Notes: generated by a model not told the origin, from the letters alone. Counted from the stretch's first letter, positions 1 through 6,904 are shown. The stretch: 11,591 nucleotides of DNA from Kangiella sp. (GCA_026195755.1 JAPHRL010000325.1:1-11591); one strand, 5' to 3'. Translations and numbers: made by a program.

Positions 1-1137
1 AGAATTAACACCGCCATCCTGCACCAGAAATGCTGGTAGCCCGCTTAAATGCTTATCCAGCATCAAAGCGATTCGGCGCTCTACAATGGCACCAATTTCC
101 GAGATCACAATCGCTAGTAAATCTGATGTTATTGCGACAGGCTCAGCATGGAAGTTGCCACCGGAAATAATATCGCCATCTTCTGGAAAGACTAACGGAT
201 TGTCGGATACCGCATTAGCTTCTGTGAGTAGTACCGAAGCGGCAAAGCGCAAATGATCAAGCGCCGCACCCATAACCTGCGGTTGGCATCGAAGAGAGTA
301 AGGGTCTTGAACTTTTTCGCAATCTTCGTGTGACTCGTTAATCTCGCTACCTTTAATCAGGTTAAGTAAACTTAATGCCACTTGTTGCTGGCCTTTATGG
401 CCGCGAACTTCATGAATACGAGCATCAAAGGGTGCCACACTACCCATCACGGCATCTACTGAAAGACCGCCAGCAACAATAGCGGCGGCAAAGTTATTTT
501 CGGCACCGAATAAACCGGCCAGGGCCAATGCTGTTGAGCATTGTGTGCCGTTCAATAAAGCTAACCCTTCTTTGGCACCCAGTGTAAGCGGTTCAAGTCC
601 AGCGACTTTTAAGCCTTCAATGGCAGAAATGATTTTGCCCTGGTGACGAACTTCGCCGACACCAATCAGAGTACAGCTCATGTGAGCAAGAGGTGCCAGA
701 TCGCCCGATGCGCCAACGGAACCTTTTTCTGGGATACAAGGATAAACTTCGTGATTAACAAGGCTAATTAATGCATCGACGGTTTCACGACGCACCCCAG
801 AGTGGCCTTGCGCTAAACTGGATAGTTTTAATACCATCAACAAGCGCACGATATTATCTGGTAGCAATTGACCGATCCCGGCTGCGTGAGAAAGCACCAG
901 GCTCTCCTGTAGCAGTTCCAGCTTCTCTTTGGGAATACGGGTTGAAGCCAGTAAGCCAAAACCCGTATTGATGCCATAAACGGTTTCATCATTCTTGATG
1001 ACATCAGCTACAGTCTGTGCGGCACGGTCAATGACAGGGAAAAAACTGTCTTGCAACTTTACGGATACCGACTCTTGATAAATTTTTCTACAGTCGCTTA
1101 ATGAAAGCTCGCCAGGGGTTAAAGTAAATTGAAACAT
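1..1137 (-). CDS. hutH: Histidine ammonia-lyase HutH (partial, C-terminus beyond left edge)
   Basis: This cytoplasmic enzyme (EC 4.3.1.3) eliminates ammonia from L-histidine to give urocanate, the first step of the pathway. The frame is open from an ATG at 1137-1135 to the edge, giving 379 residues of a family that is usually about 510, so roughly the last quarter lies outside. The MIO cofactor triad Ala143-Ser144-Gly145 sits in GSVGASGDLAPLAHM (139-153). The active-site stretch YGINTGFG (54-61) is intact, as is QDPYSLRCQPQ (277-287) with Tyr280 and Arg283; this numbering agrees closely with the Pseudomonas enzyme. It is the third gene of hutC-hutU-hutH. An AGAGG ribosome site (1148-1152) overlaps the hutU stop codon, and the gap to hutU is 14 nt, so co-transcription is very likely. 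The visible part has no frameshift or missing catalytic residue. Confidence 0.97.
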   Translation of the reverse strand, partial: MFQFTLTPGELSLSDCRKIYQESVSVKLQDSFFPVIDRAAQTVADVIKNDETVYGINTGFGLLASTRIPKEKLELLQESLVLSHAAGIGQLLPDNIVRLLMVLKLSSLAQGHSGVRRETVDALISLVNHEVYPCIPEKGSVGASGDLAPLAHMSCTLIGVGEVRHQGKIISAIEGLKVAGLEPLTLGAKEGLALLNGTQCSTALALAGLFGAENNFAAAIVAGGLSVDAVMGSVAPFDARIHEVRGHKGQQQVALSLLNLIKGSEINESHEDCEKVQDPYSLRCQPQVMGAALDHLRFAASVLLTEANAVSDNPLVFPEDGDIISGGNFHAEPVAITSDLLAIVISEIGAIVERRIALMLDKHLSGLPAFLVQDGGVNS

Positions 1138-1147
1138 ATCGGTATAA

Positions 1148-1152
1148 CCTCT
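1148..1152 (-). promoter_or_regulatory. Ribosome binding site of hutH
   Basis: AGAGG on the minus strand lies 10 nt before the hutH ATG and overlaps the last base of the hutU stop codon. It supports the chosen hutH start and suggests that hutH translation is linked to termination on hutU. Confidence 0.7.
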
Positions 1153-2837
1153 TATGAATTTTTGTCGTTGAGCATAGGTAAGTCTAAACCTTGCTCTTTG
1201 GCACAGTTAATGGCGATATCATAACCGGCATCGGCATGACGCATCACGCCTGTAGCCGGGTCGTTAAATAAGACTCGCTCAATACGTTTGTCTGCTTCTT
1301 CGCTACCATCACAGCAAATAACAACACCGGAATGTTGCGAAAAGCCCATACCAACACCGCCACCGTGGTGTAGCGATACCCAGGTTGCGCCGCCAGCGAC
1401 ATTGAGCATGGCGTTTAATAACGGCCAATCAGATACCGCATCAGAGCCATCCATCATACCTTCAGTTTCGCGGTTGGGGCTGGCCACTGAGCCGGAGTCT
1501 AAATGGTCACGGCCAATGACGACAGGCGCTTTTAATTCGCCGTTACGCACCATCTCATTAAAAGCCAGGCCAAGTTTGTGGCGCAGTCCTAGTCCAACCC
1601 AGCAAATGCGTGCTGGTAAACCCTGGAATTGGATACGCTCACGAGCCATATCCAGCCAGTTATGCAGGTGTGGGTCATCAGCAATAATTTCTTTGACCTT
1701 CTGATCGGTTTTATATATATCTTCCGGATCGCCGGAAAGGGCTGCCCAACGGAAGGGTCCAACGCCACGGCAGAAAAGGGGGCGAATATAAGCAGGAACA
1801 AAGCCCGGGAAGTCAAAAGCATTACTAACGCCTTCTTCAAGTGCCATTTGGCGAATGTTATTGCCATAGTCTACGGTTGGAATGCCGTCATGATAAAAGT
1901 CCAACATGGCTTGCACTTGAATCGCCATTGATTTCTTTGCTTCTTTGCTGACACGCTCAGGATTAGCTTGCGCTTCTTTGCGCCACTCCTCAACGGTCCA
2001 GCCAATTGGTAAGTAGCCGTTCACAGGGTCATGTGCTGAGGTTTGGTCTGTGACCAGGTCAGGTTTGATTCCTCGGTTATGCAGCTCAGGGAAAACATCC
2101 GCAGCGTTGCCTAACAGGCCAATCGAGATTGCCTGGTCTTTTTCTAAGGCCTCGTTGAGTTGAGCGATAGCTTCATCAACGCTGGTCGCTTTTTTGTCCA
2201 CATAACCGGTGCGAATACGAAAATCGATTCGAGTTTCATCACACTCAACCGCAATCATGCAGTAACCAGCCATAGTGGCTGCCAGCGGCTGGGCACCACC
2301 CATGCCGCCAAGACCTCCAGTCAAAATCCATTTACCTTTGGTATTTCCATCAAAATGTTGACGTCCGGCTTCGACAAAAGTTTCGTAAGTGCCTTGCACA
2401 ATGCCTTGGCTGCCTATGTAAATCCAAGAACCAGCAGTCATCTGGCCATACATCATTAAGCCTTTCTTATCGAGCTCATTAAAATGCTCCCAGTTAGCCC
2501 AGTGTGGAACTAGATTCGAGTTAGCAATTAACACTCGCGGTGCATCGCTATGAGTTTTAAATACTCCCACCGGTTTGCCAGATTGAACTAATAAGGTTTC
2601 ATCATCATTCAGGCGCTTTAGCGTTTCAACAATCTTGTCATAACATTCCCAGTTACGAGCAGCGCGACCGATGCCACCGTAAACCACTAAACCCTGTGGA
2701 TGTTCTGCAACATCTGGATCAAGATTATTCATAAGCATACGAAGTGGTGCTTCGGTTAGCCATGATTTGGCATTTAGCTTAGAGCCATGTGGCGCACGAA
2801 TGACGCGATCGGTATCTAAGCGATTCTTGTCAGTCAT
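1152..2837 (-). CDS. hutU: Urocanate hydratase HutU
   Basis: This cytoplasmic enzyme (EC 4.2.1.49) hydrates urocanate to 4-imidazolone-5-propanoate, using tightly bound NAD+ as an electrophile. At 561 residues it has the normal family length. The glycine-rich NAD-binding stretch GGLGGMGGAQP is at 174-184. The family signature QGLPARICWVGLG is at 405-417, with its conserved cysteine at 412 (equivalent to Cys410 of the Pseudomonas enzyme). Other conserved blocks are FCRGVGPFRWAALSGDP (355-371), GRDHLDSGSVASPNRETEG (442-460) and SLHHGGGVGMGFSQHSG (488-504). The ATG start at 2837 has an AGAGGA ribosome site 8 nt upstream. It follows hutC by 25 nt and precedes hutH by 14 nt on the same strand, so it should share the HutC-controlled promoter upstream of hutC. 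Nothing is degenerate. Confidence 0.99.
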   Translation of the reverse strand: MTDKNRLDTDRVIRAPHGSKLNAKSWLTEAPLRMLMNNLDPDVAEHPQGLVVYGGIGRAARNWECYDKIVETLKRLNDDETLLVQSGKPVGVFKTHSDAPRVLIANSNLVPHWANWEHFNELDKKGLMMYGQMTAGSWIYIGSQGIVQGTYETFVEAGRQHFDGNTKGKWILTGGLGGMGGAQPLAATMAGYCMIAVECDETRIDFRIRTGYVDKKATSVDEAIAQLNEALEKDQAISIGLLGNAADVFPELHNRGIKPDLVTDQTSAHDPVNGYLPIGWTVEEWRKEAQANPERVSKEAKKSMAIQVQAMLDFYHDGIPTVDYGNNIRQMALEEGVSNAFDFPGFVPAYIRPLFCRGVGPFRWAALSGDPEDIYKTDQKVKEIIADDPHLHNWLDMARERIQFQGLPARICWVGLGLRHKLGLAFNEMVRNGELKAPVVIGRDHLDSGSVASPNRETEGMMDGSDAVSDWPLLNAMLNVAGGATWVSLHHGGGVGMGFSQHSGVVICCDGSEEADKRIERVLFNDPATGVMRHADAGYDIAINCAKEQGLDLPMLNDKNS

Positions 2838-2845
2838 AGTGATAT

Positions 2846-2851
2846 TCCTCT
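2846..2851 (-). promoter_or_regulatory. Ribosome binding site of hutU
   Basis: AGAGGA on the minus strand, 8 nt before the hutU ATG, is the strongest Shine-Dalgarno match in the hutCUH operon. It fits a need for more enzyme than repressor, since hutC has only a weak AGG. Confidence 0.7.
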
Positions 2852-2855
2852 TTAG

Positions 2856-2872
2856 CGAGCTGTTAGAGCTCG
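2856..2872 (-). repeat. Small hairpin at the hutC-hutU junction
   Basis: CGAGCT, a 5-nt loop and AGCTCG form a perfect 6-bp stem covering the hutC stop codon and ending just upstream of the hutU ribosome site. No T-run follows, so it does not look like an intrinsic terminator. It may be an RNA-stability or processing element, or chance. Confidence 0.4.
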
Positions 2873-3594
2873 GTTAATTGATGTTCAGTTTTGAAGCGGC
2901 CAGTAATTTGAAAACGACTCGCTGGATGATAAAGCTGGCTATAACTCACCAGGGTATCGTTTGACCAGGTAGCTCTATCGATACATAGCACAGGCTCGTT
3001 TTCTTGCAGCTTTAGGGTCACCTGCATAAATGGGTCCGCCTGGCGGGCTTCGATCTGGTGTTCCGCTTCGGTTAGCGGTGCGACTCGGGATAAATAGACA
3101 TTGGGAGTGAGCTTGGCATAATCCTGTTTCAAATAATCTGGTGCGGCTTTAGGGTTCACGTAGCGTTGCTCAATTTGAATGGGCTTGTCATTATCTTTAT
3201 GCACCATGATCGAGTGATAAATGTTTTCACCTTCGTTAAGCTCGAATCGATCCAGCAGATGAGTAGGACAATGTTCTTGTTGCAACAAAATGAGTTCATT
3301 AGAATAGTCGCCACCTCGCTCTATGATTTCTTCAGCGATGTTCCGAATCTCGAGCATCGGTGAGTAGAGCTTTTTGGGTGCAACAAAAGTGCCACGGCCT
3401 TGCACACGATAGAGAACGCCTTCTTCGGTGAGCTCATCAAGGGCGCGACGTGCTGTCATGCGACTTACTTTACAGGTTTCCACCAGCTCATTTTCTGAAG
3501 GTACACGCTTGTGTTCTTTCCAGCGCTGTTGCTCAATACCTTGCTTAATAAACTCTTTCACCGTGATATAAAGGCGAGTATTCTGTTCAGTCAT
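2863..3594 (-). CDS. hutC: Histidine utilisation repressor HutC (GntR family)
   Basis: HutC is a cytoplasmic DNA-binding repressor of the GntR superfamily, HutC/FarR branch; in known systems urocanate is the inducer. It has 243 residues. The N-terminal winged helix-turn-helix spans about 8-73, with VPSENELVETCKVSRMTARR (31-50) as the helix-turn-helix, then ALDELTEEGVLYRVQGRGTF (51-70) as the wing. The ligand-binding UTRA domain runs from about 90 to 240. The gene is first in the hutCUH operon, and the region upstream carries a matching palindrome over its own candidate promoter, so autorepression is likely. The ribosome site is weak: an AGG about 10 nt before the ATG. PhnF or another UTRA regulator could look similar, but the position next to hutU and hutG makes HutC nearly certain. 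Confidence 0.96.
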   Translation of the reverse strand: MTEQNTRLYITVKEFIKQGIEQQRWKEHKRVPSENELVETCKVSRMTARRALDELTEEGVLYRVQGRGTFVAPKKLYSPMLEIRNIAEEIIERGGDYSNELILLQQEHCPTHLLDRFELNEGENIYHSIMVHKDNDKPIQIEQRYVNPKAAPDYLKQDYAKLTPNVYLSRVAPLTEAEHQIEARQADPFMQVTLKLQENEPVLCIDRATWSNDTLVSYSQLYHPASRFQITGRFKTEHQLTEL

Positions 3595-3663
3595 TGTTGG
3601 AGCCTATATTGTTAGTTATCAGTCAGTTCCAGCTCATTTGCCAAGCTATCTGTTTGAGTCTGT

Positions 3664-3691
3664 TTGACTAATAAAATCAATCTTGTATGCT
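3664..3691 (+). promoter_or_regulatory. Candidate sigma-70 promoter for hutG
   Basis: A -35 TTGACT (3664-3669) and a -10 TATGCT (3686-3691) are separated by 16 bp. The start would fall near 3698, inside the palindrome at 3693-3708, a classic position for repression. The leader would be about 105 nt. Assigned by eye only. Confidence 0.5.
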
Positions 3692-3692
3692 A

Positions 3693-3708
3693 GGTTGTAT
3701 ATACAACC
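3693..3708. promoter_or_regulatory. Probable HutC operator
   Basis: GGTTGTATATACAACC is a perfect 16-bp inverted repeat between divergent hutC and hutG. Its core TTGTATATACAA matches the TTGTAT/ATACAA type of site I recall for HutC regulators. It overlaps the predicted start of the hutG promoter and the predicted -10 of the hutC promoter, so one repressor dimer could block both. A third half-site, TTGTAT at 3683-3688, lies 12 bp away in direct orientation. Confidence 0.8.
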
Positions 3709-3723
3709 AAAAACATTACTCAA
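3696..3723 (-). promoter_or_regulatory. Candidate sigma-70 promoter for hutCUH
   Basis: On the minus strand, TTGAGT (3723-3718) and TATACA (3701-3696) are separated by 16 bp. The -10 lies inside the palindrome, so repressor binding would occlude it. Each hexamer matches consensus at 4 of 6 positions, so the assignment leans on the operator overlap. The leader to the hutC ATG would be about 95 nt. Confidence 0.45.
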
Positions 3724-3764
3724 AAGCAACTCCAGTAAGCAATTTTTTTAAAACAAACTTCCTT

Positions 3765-3777
3765 AATGTTAAACATT
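3765..3777. repeat. Second inverted repeat upstream of hutG
   Basis: AATGTT-A-AACATT is a perfect 6+1+6 dyad in the hutG leader, ending 26 nt before the ATG. A 1-nt spacer is too short for an RNA hairpin loop, so if functional it is more likely a protein site. It does not resemble the HutC-type palindrome. The AT-rich surroundings make chance plausible. Confidence 0.35.
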
Positions 3778-3803
3778 TAAACTTAAGAGAATCTAGTTAG
3801 CAT

Positions 3804-5015
3804 ATGAATATCAATGAGTTAATTAAACAATTTGAAGCCCAGTCTATTGTGGCGAGTGACTTTAATCACCGCAACCATTTAAGAGTCGCCTGGTTCTACT
3901 TGAATCATTACTCGATCAATATAGCTCGTGAAAAAATTCATCAAGGGCTTATTGAGCTGACCAAAGCTCTCGGTGCAGAAGACAAATATCATAGAACCTT
4001 AACCGATTTTTTCGTTGATTACTTGTTGCAGGTGAAATGGTATCTGAACAGCGAGTCATGGGATGAGGTTGAAGAACGTTGTGGCTTCTTAATGAAGGAT
4101 GCAAAGTCATTAGTTAATATCTATTACTCATCAGAGGTAGTGGATTCTCAGCAAGCGCGTGAAGACTTTGTTGAACCGGACAAACTGGCTTTGGACAGGG
4201 CGACCTTAAGGCTGCAAGCTGCAGACTATCCTGTTTTTGACTGCCAGCAATACGACTCTCCAATTATTGTGTCCATGCCACATCATGGCCAATTTATTCC
4301 TCATGATGTGATCAAGAAAATGCAGCATGCGGCTTACGACAGTGCTGATACTGACTGGTATCTGGTCGATTTGTACAGTTTTTTGGATGAGATGAGAATA
4401 ACTCGAATCAATGCCAATTACTCGCGCTATCTGATTGATCTGAATCGCGATAAGTCGGGCGAAGTTCTCTACGCCGGCGCTGACAATACTGAGTTATGTC
4501 CAACCAGCAACTTTGATCGCGAGCCTTTATACGGCGACTCTAATGTGCCCAGCTCGGAAGAAATTAGGCGTCGAATCGAATTATATTGGCAACCGTATCA
4601 TGATCATTTAAAGCGATTAATTGAGCAGGCAAAAGAACAGTTTGGTTTTTGTTTATTATTTGAAGCACATACCATCCAATCCAAAGTTCCACGCTTCTTT
4701 GAAGGACAACTGCCGGACTTTAACTTTGGTACTAATAGTGGTGAAACCCTTAATGAGTCGCTTGCAAAAGTATTAGAAAATTTCGACAGTCGGCAGTATA
4801 GCAAAGTCATCAATGGTCGCTTCAAGGGCGGTTATATTACTCGCCATTACGCTGATCCCGACAATCAAGTTTACTGTTTGCAGCTTGAGCTTTCGCAGAT
4901 TACTTATCTTAATGAGCAATTGCGTTTACTGGATAAAGCGAAGACCCAGAGTGTGCAACAGGTCATCGCAAAGTTATTCAAAGAATTGAGTCTGTCTTTG
5001 CATAATAAAAAGTAA
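3804..5015 (+). CDS. hutG: N-formylglutamate amidohydrolase HutG with an N-terminal extra domain
   Basis: HutG (EC 3.5.1.68) hydrolyses N-formyl-L-glutamate to formate and glutamate, the last step of the HutF-type route. The amidohydrolase domain fills about 143-400: SMPHHG (157-162), DTDW (182-185), YSRYLIDLNR (206-215), LFEAHTIQSKVPR (285-297), LPDFNFGT (303-310) and NGRFKGGYITRHY (337-349). The family is usually about 265 residues; this protein has 403. The extra N-terminus (about 1-130) has its own conserved-looking pattern: FNHRNHLRVAW (20-30), KYHRTLT (61-67), YYSS (107-110) and AREDFVEPD (118-126). I recall this from small stand-alone uncharacterised proteins, but cannot name the family. 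The frame is continuous with no plausible internal start at the junction. Divergent from hutC, with a candidate promoter over the HutC operator; the ribosome site (AAGAGA at 3785) is weak and distant. Confidence 0.95.
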   Translation: MNINELIKQFEAQSIVASDFNHRNHLRVAWFYLNHYSINIAREKIHQGLIELTKALGAEDKYHRTLTDFFVDYLLQVKWYLNSESWDEVEERCGFLMKDAKSLVNIYYSSEVVDSQQAREDFVEPDKLALDRATLRLQAADYPVFDCQQYDSPIIVSMPHHGQFIPHDVIKKMQHAAYDSADTDWYLVDLYSFLDEMRITRINANYSRYLIDLNRDKSGEVLYAGADNTELCPTSNFDREPLYGDSNVPSSEEIRRRIELYWQPYHDHLKRLIEQAKEQFGFCLLFEAHTIQSKVPRFFEGQLPDFNFGTNSGETLNESLAKVLENFDSRQYSKVINGRFKGGYITRHYADPDNQVYCLQLELSQITYLNEQLRLLDKAKTQSVQQVIAKLFKELSLSLHNKK

Positions 5016-5063
5016 TCTGTTTCGGTTTATTTATGAAAAGATATACCGCGAAAATGTGGTCAA

Positions 5064-5082
5064 ATTCATGCCATATTCATGC
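5064..5082 (+). repeat. Tandem ATTCATGC repeat upstream of azurin
   Basis: ATTCATGC occurs at 5064-5071 and again at 5075-5082, a period of 11 bp or about one helical turn, just before the candidate azurin -10. Such phasing suits an activator binding one face of the DNA, but no regulator is identified. Confidence 0.3.
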
Positions 5083-5087
5083 TGAAC

Positions 5088-5096
5088 TGGTATGCT
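5088..5096 (+). promoter_or_regulatory. Candidate extended -10 promoter of azurin
   Basis: TGGTATGCT fits the extended -10 form TGnTATAAT with two mismatches in the hexamer. No good -35 lies 16-18 bp upstream, which is usual for extended -10 or activator-dependent promoters. The start would be near 5103, giving a leader of about 28 nt. Confidence 0.45.
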
Positions 5097-5130
5097 AAAT
5101 ACGTGTTTAATCTAACTAAAAGGTGACAAA

Positions 5131-5556
5131 ATGCGTAAGATTTTATTAACAATCGTTTTTGCTTTATTTGCAATGCCATTGTTTGCAAAAGATGTTGTTG
5201 TGAACAGCGATGACGCGATGAAGTTTGATGTCAGCGAGATTAAAGTCAAAGCTGGTGAAGAAATTAATTTAACCTTAAATCACACGGGTAAGTTGGCCAA
5301 AGATGTTATGGGTCATAACTTTGTTGTGTTAGCGCAAGGTACTGATGTTAAGGCTTTTTCCAACGCCGCAATTCAGGCTAAAGCCAACGACTATATCCCT
5401 GAGGGTAGCGATAGTGTTTTGGCTCACACTAAAGTTATTGGTGGCGGTGAAAGCGACAGTATAACCTTTACTCTGAAAGACAAGGGTACTTATGAGTTTA
5501 TCTGTAGTTTCCCTGGGCATTCTTTCATGATGAAGGGTGTGATTATCGTTGAATAA
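5131..5556 (+). CDS. Azurin, periplasmic type I blue copper protein
   Basis: This is a small periplasmic electron carrier of the azurin family. Of 141 residues, 1-19 form a Sec signal peptide ending in PLFA, leaving about 122 mature residues. The copper site is complete: Gly61 and His62 in VMGHN, Cys125 in CSFPGH, His130, and Met134 in SFMMKG, with the 9-residue Cys-to-Met spacing of classical azurin. The Cys3-Cys26 disulfide of classical azurins is absent; the mature chain's only cysteine is the copper ligand. A strong AGGTGA ribosome site at 5121-5126 precedes the ATG. It sits between hutG and hutI with its own candidate promoter and terminator, so it is probably an independent gene. Likely partners are a cytochrome c peroxidase, terminal oxidase or amine dehydrogenase; none is visible here. 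Confidence 0.95.
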   Translation: MRKILLTIVFALFAMPLFAKDVVVNSDDAMKFDVSEIKVKAGEEINLTLNHTGKLAKDVMGHNFVVLAQGTDVKAFSNAAIQAKANDYIPEGSDSVLAHTKVIGGGESDSITFTLKDKGTYEFICSFPGHSFMMKGVIIVE

Positions 5557-5576
5557 GTATATTCACAGCTGATATG

Positions 5577-5605
5577 AAAAGAGCGCTGATTAGCGCTCTT
5601 TTTTT
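5577..5605. terminator. Strong, probably bidirectional intrinsic terminator
   Basis: A perfect 11-bp stem (AAAAGAGCGCT, loop GATT, AGCGCTCTTTT) is followed on the plus strand by a T-run (5599-5605). It lies 20 nt after azurin. On the minus strand the same stem ends in TTTT, so it can also stop hutI transcripts arriving from the right. Confidence 0.92.
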
Positions 5606-5628
5606 ACTTTCTTTTTGGAGCTGAATAT

Positions 5629-6858
5629 TTAACTTTTAAAAGTTCGCGTCCAGTTACTGCCTCCAATCTGGTAACTTAATTCATTAGGGTGATCAATATC
5701 CCACAAGACCAGATCTGCTTTTTTTCCAACTTCAATGGTGCCGACTTCCTTTTCCAAGCCCAGTGCTCTTGCCGCATTGATGGTCACTCCTTGCAGAGAT
5801 TCAAGTGGCGTCATTCTAAACAAGGTGCAGGCCATGCTCAGCATTAAAAGAATAGATTCTGCTGGTGAGGTGCCTGGATTGCTGTCGGTGGCGATGGCCA
5901 TAGGAACCTTAGCATCACGTAGCGCCTGAATGGGAGGCAACTTGGTTTCACGCAAGAAATAAAAAGCGCCAGGAAGCAATACGGCAACAGTGCCTTTTTG
6001 CGCCATCTTTTGGATAGATGCTTGTGACAGGTATTCCAGGTGATCAGCCGATAGCGCATTATAGTCTGCGGCTAATCCAGCACCCGACTGGTCTGATAAT
6101 TGTTCAGCGTGAAGTTTTACTGGTAAGCCAAGTTGTTTGGCCGTTTCGAAGACTTTTTTGGTTTGTTGATAGCTAAAGCCAATATTTTCACAAAACGCGT
6201 CTACAGCATCAGCAAGTTCAAGCTCTGCAATAGTTGGTAGCATTTCATTACAAACTAAATCAATATAGTCATCTGCACGATTTTTGTATTCTTCAGGTAG
6301 CGCGTGTGCACCTAAAAAGGTCGTTGCTACCCTAACAGGGAACTCCTTTCCGAGTCGTTTAGCAACCTTAAGCATTTTGATTTCTGTTTCTGTATCAAGA
6401 CCATAACCTGATTTGATTTCAATCGTGGTGAGGCCTTCCTTTAGCAATGATTTTAATCGTTTTGATGCGCTATCAAATAAATTTTGTTCGCTTGCATTGC
6501 GGGTTGCTCGTACGCTCGAAAGTATACCACCACCAGCTTTGGCAATATCTTCATAATGAGCGCCATTTAGGCGCATTTCAAACTCGTTGGCGCGATTGCC
6601 AGCATAAACAAGATGAGTATGGCAATCGATCAAGCCTGGCGTTAGCCATTGGTTATGAGCATTGATCAGCGATTCTGCGTTTTTCTCCAAATCTTCGGGG
6701 TGTTCCAGTTGAGCTTGAGGGCCAACGTACTGAATAATCCCAGATTTGACACCAATGCAGGCACTGTTAATGATTCCATAATCGGTGTCATCGGCCATTG
6801 TTGCCAAATTGACATTGTGAATAAGGTAATCAAAGGGTTTTGTTTCTGCTGGGCTCAT
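5629..6858 (-). CDS. hutI: Imidazolonepropionase HutI
   Basis: HutI (EC 3.5.2.7) hydrolyses 4-imidazolone-5-propanoate to N-formimidoyl-L-glutamate, the third step. It is a cytoplasmic metal-dependent enzyme of the amidohydrolase superfamily and has the usual length at 409 residues. Metal-site motifs are all present: the HxH pair in LIDCHTHLVYAGNRANEF (76-93; His80, His82), LHAEQ (249-253; His250 and Glu252), SADHLEY (270-276; His273) and ATDSNPG (323-329; Asp325). The substrate-binding block GGGILSSVRATR is at 109-120. The ATG start has only a weak GAG about 10 nt upstream. It is convergent with azurin, sharing the terminator, and divergent from hutF across 88 bp. A candidate promoter is visible but no HutC-like palindrome. 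Confidence 0.98.
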   Translation of the reverse strand: MSPAETKPFDYLIHNVNLATMADDTDYGIINSACIGVKSGIIQYVGPQAQLEHPEDLEKNAESLINAHNQWLTPGLIDCHTHLVYAGNRANEFEMRLNGAHYEDIAKAGGGILSSVRATRNASEQNLFDSASKRLKSLLKEGLTTIEIKSGYGLDTETEIKMLKVAKRLGKEFPVRVATTFLGAHALPEEYKNRADDYIDLVCNEMLPTIAELELADAVDAFCENIGFSYQQTKKVFETAKQLGLPVKLHAEQLSDQSGAGLAADYNALSADHLEYLSQASIQKMAQKGTVAVLLPGAFYFLRETKLPPIQALRDAKVPMAIATDSNPGTSPAESILLMLSMACTLFRMTPLESLQGVTINAARALGLEKEVGTIEVGKKADLVLWDIDHPNELSYQIGGSNWTRTFKS

Positions 6859-6875
6859 ATTATGATCTCGCTTAA

Positions 6876-6904
6876 CTTTTAATTTTACTTGCGGGTCTGC
6901 TCAA
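6876..6904 (-). promoter_or_regulatory. Candidate promoter of hutI
   Basis: On the minus strand, TTGAGC (6904-6899) and TAAAAG (6881-6876) are 17 bp apart, each 4 of 6 to consensus. The predicted leader is only about 10 nt. For hutF on the other strand, the only -35-like hexamer, TTGACG at 6910-6915, has no well-spaced -10. Confidence 0.35.

Noticed and set aside
1288..1704. Open frame of 138 codons on the plus strand opposite hutU
   Set aside because: It is fully antisense to well-conserved urocanate hydratase sequence, has no good ribosome site and encodes no recognisable motif.
1589..2459. Other open frames of 90-100 codons inside hutU on both strands
   Set aside because: They are shadows of the hutU codon pattern with no family resemblance.
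5021..5056. Possible terminator after hutG
   Set aside because: Only an imperfect, bulged pairing of TTTCGGT with ACCGCGAAA can be drawn and no T-run follows.
5131..5556. Azurin as a dedicated electron acceptor for histidine breakdown
   Set aside because: The hut route from histidine to glutamate has no redox step that releases electrons, so a direct role is not supported.
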